From assembly GCF_030012985.1 (NCBI RefSeq), contig NZ_CP120233.1, positions 1,364,001 through 1,428,000 of the forward strand: DNA of 64,000 nt, given 5' to 3'. The notes below the pieces were generated by a model. It worked only from the letters and a program-made list of their open reading frames with translations. It made no database searches and had not been told where the DNA came from. This stretch comes from Microbulbifer sp. VAAF005. GTDB lineage: Bacteria; Pseudomonadota; Gammaproteobacteria; Pseudomonadales; Cellvibrionaceae. Both the position numbers and the translations under genes were made by a program. This document shows, piece by piece, positions 29,481-39,100 of this stretch (positions are counted from its first letter, which is position 1; each line of letters starts with the position of its first letter).

Positions 29481-29787
29481 CAGAACATAAGCGACTGCCA
29501 GTGCTTCATTTATACAACACCCTGCCAAGTCCCACTCAGTTCCACAACACTATCCCTTCTCCTTTTATCCAAATTCATCATTCCAAGCCTTAAGTGAAAC
29601 TCCACGACTTCACAACGTTTAGCTCTGAATCAAGTTGAAATAACCTTTAAAGATCAACGCCAGCAATACCGTTAGCACCTTTCTCTCATCTTTGGATGTC
29701 TAGATTTATTCCTGTTCATTGCTGTCTTTAATTTCGCTTATCAATCCAGTCTTACCAAGTCAGATATATTTACACTTGAATCAACCA

Positions 29788-30396
29788 TCACACCAGACAG
29801 CAACCAGCGCCCCCCTCCCCTGCAAATATAAAATGAAGGCAATTGTTACATTCAGGAGTCGAAGCATATACTACCGATTTCAGCTCGACAGGCCTTCCTT
29901 CAGCTTTAAGGTAAGCCTTTTTAAAATCTCCGTACCTATGAAGAAACCGCTCCCAAAGGCTTAAACCAGAAAAAACAGACTCAAATTCCTTCGCTGAAAA
30001 CTTAGCTCTGGAAACGATTTCATAAACACTAAAAAACTGCTCAACACTTTCTTCAGCAGAGCTATTGTTAAGCCTTACATGAATAGCATCCCGCCCCTTA
30101 ATCTCACCCGCTCTTTTCGGAGAGTATCCCTCTGGAAAAACGTAGAATGATGCCCCACCTTCCGAACTACTGCTCCACTTATATCCCGCACTTTCGGAAT
30201 CTATTTTCGATAACCATACTATCTCATGCCCTCGATAATTCCTGGCTTCTACGGAAAAATATCGACTCCCTGTCTCGCCACGCCTAACACAGACATTCTC
30301 GCCTGTAAATGTACATTTACCAAAGGCTACATCACCGTGCGAATTAATACCAAGTAAGACAAATAGGAACAGTAGATAATGTTTTCGAAAACGCAT
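29788..30396 (-). CDS. Exported protein coupled to an orphan Rhs toxin tip (putative immunity)
   Basis: Starting at ATG 30396, with GGAGGT nine bases upstream, the protein has a signal peptide (YLLFLFVLLGINSHGDVAFG) and a mature part of about 175 residues with two N-terminal Cys (GKCTFTGENVC) and a Cys-rich end (PECNNCLHF, AGCCLV). The ribosome binding site lies inside the last codons of the upstream Rhs fragment, whose stop is two bases before this ATG. In polymorphic toxin systems the gene at this place encodes the immunity protein. A signal peptide would place it in the periplasm. No family recognised. Confidence 0.6.
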   Translation of the reverse strand: MRFRKHYLLFLFVLLGINSHGDVAFGKCTFTGENVCVRRGETGSRYFSVEARNYRGHEIVWLSKIDSESAGYKWSSSSEGGASFYVFPEGYSPKRAGEIKGRDAIHVRLNNSSAEESVEQFFSVYEIVSRAKFSAKEFESVFSGLSLWERFLHRYGDFKKAYLKAEGRPVELKSVVYASTPECNNCLHFIFAGEGGAGCCLV

Positions 30397-30398
30397 CA

Positions 30399-31310
30399 CT
30401 AACCTCCGTATTGGGACAACAGCCAATCAAATTCCTTATCATACAGGACCCCAGATCTAGGCTGACCATAAGATATTAAGCTATTGGTAAAATTCCTCTG
30501 ATACCCAAGCCCAAGAGCGCGCCCAAAATCGTGGGCAGCAGTATTTTTATTTCTATCCGCCTCGAACTTAAAATAGATTGTGGGTGTACGGCTGATGAAC
30601 CTCCCTAACGAGCATAGCCGTGGGTATCCTCAACTCAATCATGGGGTCCTAGTTACGACCATTCATATAGATAATGCCAAGGGTATCCACCAGCTAATAG
30701 CCAGTAAAGCCATGAATGGTGATCTCATTTAGGCTATCCATCTACTGGTAGCTGCTACCGATCAGGCCACTGATCTCCAGGGAACCCCAATTGCTATCGC
30801 GGCGTTTACCCCAGGGGTCAATCGAAAATGGTGCAAGTGAACACCCCGCCAGTACGCCGGAAGCCAGGTTACCACTGTTGTAGACTCAACCAACCCCAGT
30901 AGCTTTGGCAACCACGTGGGGGTTGGCGCTTTCACAGGCTGTTATAACGACTGCAGAAGATTTCACCATCGGCGGAGCAGCTAGCGATAGGCCGGTGATA
31001 AGGCGTACCCCTGGCAGTTTTTCCTGAAGGACTTTTTCTTCATTGATCACCGTACAGGTAGCCATCCGATGATAGGTGCCCAGCTGATACTCAAACAGAC
31101 GAATATGGGCTTCGGTGGTTAAAAGCCCGAAGTGGCTGTCCTGGTCGTACAGCCTGGCAATGGTATCGCTATTATTGACCGTGCCGGGAACCCGGCCGAG
31201 CTTATCGTAGAAGGTGCCTGCCACCTGGATCTTGGCACCGGAGCTGACAGTACGCTCGCCGAAGGCATTGTATTCGAAGCTACTGCGACCGCTGTTGAGG
31301 CATTATTAAT
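30399..31310 (-). pseudogene. Degraded Rhs gene with surviving metallopeptidase-like C-terminal tip
   Basis: From 31310 down, one frame reads Rhs/YD-repeat sequence (FEYNAFGERTVSSGAKIQ, GTFYDKLGRV), ending in ESANPHVVAKATGVG, a decayed form of a segment in the intact Rhs gene. From about 30840 to 30600, DNA matches the intact gene at 34170-34430 (the conserved Rhs core) but with stops and deletions. The last 65 codons, open to the stop at 30399, read TPTIYFKFEADRNKN and TAAHDFGRALGLGYQ. This looks like the zinc motif HExxHxxGxxH with Asp, Arg and Tyr at three key positions, so the tip is probably inactive. The next gene is translationally coupled. Confidence 0.7.
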
Positions 31311-31329
31311 TTTTAATTCGGCTTGTTAA

Positions 31330-32030
31330 ATCAGGACAATCTCAACTTAAGCGCGAGCTATTAATAGGAAGTTGATATTTTTATAGATAAAGCCCATAAA
31401 AATATAGGCACGAAAATAATCTTATTAGATTTTATTCAGTTTGTTTTAGTGTCAAAGCTGCGTAAAATTGGCAGATATTTATCGATATTTTGGCCGTAAT
31501 TGAGTATGCCTGAATAGGCTCGCAACCAAAAGATCAAGAAACCCAAGAGTTTTCCAACCCCATCCCTCAAAGGAGAACGGTAGCGTGACGTAAGAGTAAG
31601 TAAAAGGCGCTGACCCAAGGTGCTACCAACACCAGGGGCCAGCTAACCAAATTGATAACCCTAGTATCAAAGTGGCTCAGTGGATAATACGCTAGAAACC
31701 CGCTCGTCTTCAATAAAGTGGAGCAGATTCAGAGGCTTGAAGAGATTCTTTAAGCTCTGGCAGCGTTGCGTCTGTCTTTTCTTATTCTACGCTTACCGCT
31801 CTCGTGCACCGCCCTTCACTTCTGCCACGCATTACCTACCAAGCATCCCCCGTGCGGAAGATCCGCACACGATTTTAGTTTCTGCAGGAAATGACTATGT
31901 TGATTTTAAAGCGCCGGACCGGCGAGAACTTAAGAATTGGAACCAATATCTCAGTTACAGTATTGGAGGTTAAGGGCAATCAAGTGAAGATAGGGATCAA
32001 TGCCCCCAAATCCCTGCCTGTTTACCGCGA
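31330..32030. other. Non-coding region between two repeat remnants
   Basis: About 700 bases. A 97-codon frame at 31680-31973 (plus) and a 60-codon frame at 31436-31618 (minus) have no family, ribosome binding site or signal peptide. The stretch is probably decayed mobile or Rhs-flanking DNA. Confidence 0.4.
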
Positions 32031-32415
32031 AGAAATTTATGTGCGAATCAGGAGGAGTAGCCTGTGAGAAACTGAATATGCCGAAAGGGCTGCCCTTTCG
32101 GCTGGATCACTATTTAGAACTATTGGGCTGGAACGGTCGACATTTAGATCCCAAAAAGCGCGGCTCCATTTCTTAGAAGGCTCCCCCATACCTGAACGCC
32201 TGGGTATATCACCGAAATACTGGTTGTATCTCAGTCGTAATTTTGAATGCCGTTTTAATGGCCTGCTTGGATTTGCAGAGGCTATACCACAAGCTTGCAT
32301 CAAGGTCGGGAAACCTGGGTACACGGTATCAGCGATTGCCGACGCTACCCTTCTGCAGCACCCTGCTAATTCCAACTCTCTCCAACCGCCTTCATTCCTT
32401 TCAGATTTTGCCTAA
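32030..32415 (+). pseudogene. IS200-like transposase remnant 2, C-terminal part only
   Basis: GLPFRLDHYLELLGWNGRHL and DPKKRGSIS, then in another frame NFECRFNGLLGFAEA and QACIKVGKP, match the C-terminal third of the same transposase family as the remnant at 28610-29480. Stops and frameshifts interrupt it and the catalytic domain is absent. Confidence 0.65.
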
Positions 32416-32630
32416 AACCCTAATTTTCGAATCCGAAGCATAATGCTTGGCCCTTTCATTATGCCTTAGTACCAATTTAGGAAAAACCAGTCACCAAGGG
32501 GGATACCTGTATCTCAGATAGCCCCCCACCCTTATCTATGGGTACCCAGAACGCTCGCCCTCAATTTATGGGTGCTCTGAATAATTCCTCCATATGCATT
32601 TAGACTTCCGCTGAACCAACCAATTTTCGT

Positions 32631-33182
32631 TTAAAATTTAATACCTTCACTGCTTATAAGCATATAGGTAGTTTCATCATAAGAAGAAAGTTCTTCATCA
32701 TAACCAAAGTCCACAACACCGATCAACCCATCAGCTTTAGAATACAATAATATCATTGGATTATTTAAAGCAACCTTAGAGTCATGGTTAATCGCTCTTA
32801 TAGGGGTTACATCTATTTTCCTGCCATTAACCCATAAAGGCACTGGGTGCTTATTCCTATAAGCAAAACCATCAAAATACCACGACACCCCCTCCTCAGG
32901 CGCCCAACCTTTAGGTAACACAAAGTTAAACCCTAAACTAGTGATACCTTTCCATTCAGAGGTTTTTACGACCTCGTAATGATATTTGATATTATCGATT
33001 CCGACTATTCTGTTTTTAACATCAAAAAACAACTTACCTGTTCTCAGGGAAACCTCTACAATCCGCCCCTTTTCCTCATACCAATTTGTCTTTAAAGACG
33101 CATACTCTATATAGCTCGTATCTGGCAAAGCTTTAGCCATATCAAATGCGATAAGGAAAATAAAAAAGATTAATGCTCTCAT
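32631..33182 (-). CDS. Exported putative immunity protein of the Rhs metallopeptidase
   Basis: The protein starts at ATG 33182, 15 bases after the Rhs stop, with GAGG before it. A signal peptide (RALIFFIFLIAFDMAKA) is followed by about 165 mostly beta residues with conserved-looking pieces FNFVLPKGWAPEEGVSWYF and NNPMILLYSKADG. No Cys and no lipobox, so it should be free in the periplasm. Its place directly after the toxin tip, on the same strand, is the usual place of an immunity gene. No family recognised; the role is inferred from position. Confidence 0.62.
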   Translation of the reverse strand: MRALIFFIFLIAFDMAKALPDTSYIEYASLKTNWYEEKGRIVEVSLRTGKLFFDVKNRIVGIDNIKYHYEVVKTSEWKGITSLGFNFVLPKGWAPEEGVSWYFDGFAYRNKHPVPLWVNGRKIDVTPIRAINHDSKVALNNPMILLYSKADGLIGVVDFGYDEELSSYDETTYMLISSEGIKF

Positions 33183-33197
33183 CAACAACAGCCTCGA

Positions 33198-36100
33198 TTA
33201 ATACACACCAGGATATACCTTCTGCAGAAAAGCATCCGCAGCCCGCTCTCTAGATTTCTCAGAAAGTTTTTTTCGTTCAGTTATCATATTCCGAGGTACT
33301 GTATGTCCAACTTCATGGGTAATAAGACCCCTCACTGCATGCAAACCTGGCTTTAGATCAACAAAATACCCTGCTGAACGCACTGCTTCTGAACCATCTA
33401 CATAAGCGTCATAGCTTCCACTGTAAAACGTTATGCTCACTTCACCAGCTCTCAGATACACCTCTTCACCAATTCGCACTCGCTGCATAACAGTATCAGC
33501 TTCAGCTTCTTTTCCACCATCACCTCTCTGATTAACGTATTTCCAGCTCGCGATACGCATGCCATACATTGCTTTAGAAAAATCATCAGCTAGCTGAGTA
33601 TCACCAGATACTAAAGCTTCAACTCTTCGATCAGCAATATGTAAGTAAACATTGATAATCTCTTGCTCAAGTAGCCTTACAAACTCCCGTTTATCTTGTG
33701 GTAAGCCACCCATTTTGTCATCTGCAGTAGTTACTAAATTCAAGTCAACTACATTACTAACCTTTGATGCCCATGGTGGTAAGCCTTTACTAGATATCCT
33801 TTCAGAACTTTGTGTAATGAGGTGGCCCGTCACCAACAAACTAACCTGCCCATCAAACCCACCACCATTCTGATAACCACCCTGTCCCGAATACTCATAA
33901 AATTCGACACTATCGTTGTTATCCCTGGCAAAGGTCGCAGAAGAAGCCCCCTCTGGTGCCTGGGCACCACCTGCGCCTTGTGGAGCCCAGAAACCCGCAT
34001 GGTCCGGATTCTGGCCGATGCTAAAACTATAATTGCCATTCGAATCGGTACCCACCTGAACACCCCTACGAGCAATACTATCCCAGACCTCTTTAGTATC
34101 CTTTTTAAAGTCTCCCCAGCTATAGTAACCAGTAGGGTCAGTCAAGGTCAGCGGGTTGCCTTTTACATAGCTATAGCGGTTATAGCCCTGGGTATCCTCA
34201 ACTCCATCAATCATCGGGTCCGCTTGCAGGAAGCGGCCCAGGTTGGGATCGTAGATACGGCCATTCATATGAATAATGCCGAGGGCGTCCACCATCTCGT
34301 GGCCGGTAAAGCCGTGAGTGGTGACCTCATTCAGGCTATCCATCAGCTGGTAGTTGCTACCGATCAGGTCACTGATCTCCAGGGAGTCCCAATCACTATC
34401 GCGGCGCTTACCCCAGGGATCAAAGGCCATACTCTGGCTTTCGAGTACATTGCCATTTTCATCCAGTACCACATCGGTGGAGCCAATATGATCTGTGAGC
34501 AGGTAGCGTTCCGTTAGGGATTGCTGCTCATAGGCGCCGTTGGTTTCGTAGGTAAATACGGCACCGCCAGGCAGATAGCGCTTCCAGTGGTAGCTTCCTT
34601 CAGATTGATAATGAATCCGCTCTACGCCACCCAGATAGAGGGTGGTAACCACCTCACCATCGGAGCGGGTGTCGACACGCTGATAGCGGGCGCGATCCGG
34701 ACCATAGGTAAAGGTGGTGCTGTCACCACTCTGGGTATTGGTAATCAGGGACGGCTTGTCGAAAGTGGTGTAAGTGAACGCCCTGCCGGTGCTATCGGAA
34801 GTCAGGTTGCCATTGCTATCGTTGTAGGCGTAATCCACCCCGGCTGCCTTGGTAACGGCGTGAGGCTTGGCACTTTCATACAGATAGGCTGCACCATCTT
34901 TGCTGAGGATATTGCCGATACTGTCGTATTGATACTGGGTGTCAGTAGCGTCGGAATTACAGCTACTGGTGCTGGTGGTATTGGCATTAACCTGCAACAG
35001 GCGGTTGAGGTTGTCGTAGCAGAAGGATTCCTTCTTGCCGGTGCGCTGGTTGTTGCGGCTTACCAGATTACCTACGGCATCCCAGCCGTAAGCCATTTGC
35101 TGAACGGTAGTCGCAGATGCGGAGTTATCGGCCTTTTGCGACAACAGGCGTCCGGTGGCGCTATCGTAGCCATTACTAATACGAACACCGCCGCTATTGA
35201 TATCAAAGTCCGTTACCTGGCCACGGCTATTGGAGCTGAGCACCCGGTATACTTCACGTCCGGTATTCAGGTCGGTGACATATTCCAAAGCGCCGGTATT
35301 GGTGTAGTGCTCCTGGATACCGCTAGTGATACCGTTTGCACCATTGGACACTTCGCCATCCAAAACATCGTACTGATACTGGGGACGGCCGAAGCTGTCG
35401 TACCCCACACTTGAGGCAAAAAACTCTTCATTCCCCACAGTGCCGAGGCCTGTTGCTACCGCGGTCTGCTGCCCCAGGGAGTTGTATGAATAGATCGCGC
35501 AATAGTGGGCTGTGCCGGTGTAGCACTGCTCATCATTGGCGCTTGCAGACATCACGACAGCGGTCACTTTGCCGAGCGCGTTGGCAACCGAAACACCAGC
35601 AGCATCTTTATCGTCATAGTACCAGCGGGTATGACCCTCTTCACTGCCGGCAGCCGTGTAGTCGGTGCGACTCAGTGGGCGGCCGTAGTGATCGTACTCA
35701 GTGACCGTGCGCTGCTGCTTGCCATCTTCCTGCTCAACCAGGTCACCAAACGCATTGTAGGTGTAAGTCCAGTCGCCCTTATCCGGGTCGGACATGGCCA
35801 CTTTGCGTCCACGGGCATCGTAATTGGCGGTAATGGTAATACCCAGGTTTTCACTGGAGCGGCCATGACTGATAACCTCAGTCACATTACCTACCGGGTC
35901 ATACTGATATTCCACCGTGCCCTGGTAATGATCCTGGATATAAACCGCTTCACCCAAGACATTGGTTTTTTCCGTGCGATTTTGGCTACCTGGGTTGGTG
36001 CTGGTAGCCACCACCAGATTATTTTCCAGCGTCAGCTCGGAATTACTCACTGTATTGCTATCTGGCAGCTCTACAGAGGTGATTCTGGAGTTCAGATCGT

Positions 36101-39100
36101 AGTAATTGGTTGTCCAGTATTCGGCAACGGTGCCCTTGGTATAAGGTTCACTTTGTCGCTCAACCCGGCCCAGTTCATCGTATTCCGTATCGGTAACAAT
36201 AATCTGGCTTTGGGTGAGGCCCGTGGATTCCTGGCGCAACTGGCGGCCGAGCATATCGAAATAGGTCGTGGAATAAGCCCCTGTTTCACTGGTGGCCACC
36301 ACATAGGTGGCAGCATCGCTGTGACTACACTCCGAACCACTACAGATTCCATATTCGGTAGTTACCGAGGGTGCACCGTCAGTCGCCCTGTAAGTTTCAC
36401 GGCCAAAGGCATCATATTCGTAAGTCGTGGTTACATAGCTAGAAGCCGAGGCATCCAGGTAAGTTCGGGTCTTGGTGGGCAGCCCCATATCATCGCGACT
36501 CACCACTTCAGAGAGCAAGCGATTATCAGAATCCCTTACCTTATCGACGTAGCGCTTATCCGCATCATATTCTGAATAGCTTGTACGACTCGGCTCTGAA
36601 GCTTGCTCAGTTGCTTTTTTAGTTGTGCTTAACCGATTTGCATAATCGTCGTAGGTGTAGGTCGTCGACAGCTTAATTTCAGCGGCGTCCTCACCACTGT
36701 ATTCGGGCTCAATATGCTCTGCTTTTAGTAAGCCATACTGACTTCCGCCCTCCGGGTAATACTCAAAAGATACTTCCCGAGTCTCTACATCACTGCCGCG
36801 AGTAGTGGTAATTTTAGTACTGGTAACCCGTCCTTTTTCTCGGTACCAGGTCTCCCCATCGAACCCGTTCTCTTGAACAACTTTTTGTACTACACCACCT
36901 GCAGCATTTTTGGTACTTACCGTGGACTCTTCGAGATTGCCATAATCATCATAAGTGTTTTCAGTAACCACGGTTTTGTACTTACTACCTGCGGCAGCGC
37001 CATCACTCTTGAGCAAGTAGAAAACTTCTGTAGATTCTTGGGTATACGGCCAATAGGGCGCTGTAGAGCTTCCACGCTTGGCGAGCGTATTGGCTTGGCT
37101 ATAGAGCAGCTTACCTTGAGGCGTGTACCTCTTAACACTCAAAGGCATCCCGATATAAGGGAATTCTTGAGCGAAAGTTGTTGTGGTATACCCAGTACGG
37201 CTATCTGTCGTAGTTATTTTCTCAAAACCCAAACTACCGCGACCACCGCCCTGGAAGCGCAGGCCTTCATAGTTATAGGTAAGCTGCTCAGTATTATTGG
37301 CGCTGGAAGCCGTGGGCATGGAAAACTCAAGCTGGGAGACTATGTAGCTGGTTCCACCAATATCAAATACGGGAGACTCGTAATCGAGCAGCGCAGCTCC
37401 CTGCCCTTTTACATAAACACTCGTATCCGTTAACGGCTTATATGTGAAAGTGGATTCTTCGCCCAAGCCACCATTTACTGCTTTAATAACATTGTTAGCA
37501 GAATATGAAGCATTTGGCGCATAAAAGTTCACGTAGTGATTGCTTTCACCATCATAAATTCGCGCGTACTCCTGGAATCCATCTCCATTTATATCGGCGT
37601 AAGTTGCGTGAATACTATCACCAGAGCCAGCCGATATACTTGTTTCAATAACGCCATCAAAGCCGTTGCCATTCCACAACTTAACTTTTAACTGGTCTCC
37701 AGGCCAAACGATATCTAGAAACCCATCATGATTGAAATCAACCAGCTGAACCTTTTTCCCTGTCACTTCCGACAAAGCAATGTAGTTATCTAAATCACCT
37801 TCATCCGACAAGGTATAAGACCAATCATCATTTTCATCCTTCAGGATCATATCCGTCAGGCCATCATGATTAAGGTCTGCAGGAAGCCAGATATAATTAT
37901 GGGTATTAGCCTCCTCCTGGGTGAAGCCTGAAAATATACTCGTAGAAAGAGTAATTTTTCTCCAGTCTCTATAGGTTTTATTGCATTTACGAGTAAAGGG
38001 CACTAAAAACTCTGTGCGACCATCCCCATCGGAATCAATAACCTCCATAGAGTGTAAATCACCAATCTCTATAGAAGATTCACAAACTTCGCTTGTTGAA
38101 TCATCGGGTACAGCAATAGACTTACTAGGGCTGACTGGATAGGAAACCACCCCGTTTTGCCCTCTTTGAGCATAATAGAAACTGATACCTTTTTTATCGG
38201 TATCTCTGATAATAAGATCACCTAAGCCGTCACCGGTAATATCAGATAAAACACTTTGAGTACCCGCTCCGGAAGGAATGATCACTGTTGCCGTCGAAGA
38301 AAATTTAGTGCCGTCAAACAGCCTCACAGCCCAACTATTATCTTTTTGTCGATGAATAAAGTCTAATTGACCATCACCATCGTAATCCAACAGATTCCAG
38401 TCATAACGCAGGTAGTAATAGGCTCTTATTGAGTGGTTGGTGTCCTGAACATCCCACTTCTCGCCATCTGACAAAGCAACCTGTAGGTATCGCTCTTCAT
38501 CACTGTTCTTATAGAACCAAATATAATCGTCCATTCCATCGCCATTCAAGTCAGCAACACGCCCAGGCTGGAACCTGTTGGCATTGGAATGGAACTTCAT
38601 GGTTGTATACTCTGTGGAACTAAATCCAAGGGCGTCTACTACCTGCCAGTCAAAAGTAGTTGCCTCTGAACAACTATTCCCAACACACTGTTGAATACTG
38701 TATAGGCGACTTAGGGGAGGGTTTTCAGTGCTTGGCGATTCATATAAGTAGCCAAGGTTATACTCCCTGAAACTAGCGTCATTATTAGTAATAGAGATCG
38801 CCTTAAGGCGGCGTTTCAATGGGTAATCACCCACCATGAGATTCTCGGGAACAAAGTCCAAGCGGCTCTCGTATTCAAACTGAATAACTGCATTTGCTTC
38901 AGAGCCAGTGCCAAAAGCATACTCTATGCGGTCAACTCTAAAGCCATTACTATCTTCTATGTAATAGTATTCTATGGCGTTATTGCCCGAACTATCGTAA
39001 AGCTTATCGAGGACAAATGAGTCGCCCCCACTGTTAACTGTGTAGTAAGCGGTCTCACCACCTTTGGTCGTTACCTCAAATCCTGTAATACTGCCGCTGC

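Noticed and set aside
31680..31973. A 97-codon plus-strand frame between remnants
   Set aside because: Basic and low-complexity start, no family and no ribosome binding site; looks like decayed DNA.
33810..36575. Several long plus-strand frames (up to 356 codons) opposite the Rhs gene
   Set aside because: They are antisense to YD-repeat coding sequence, whose repeated codon pattern keeps the opposite frame open. No ribosome binding sites, no family.
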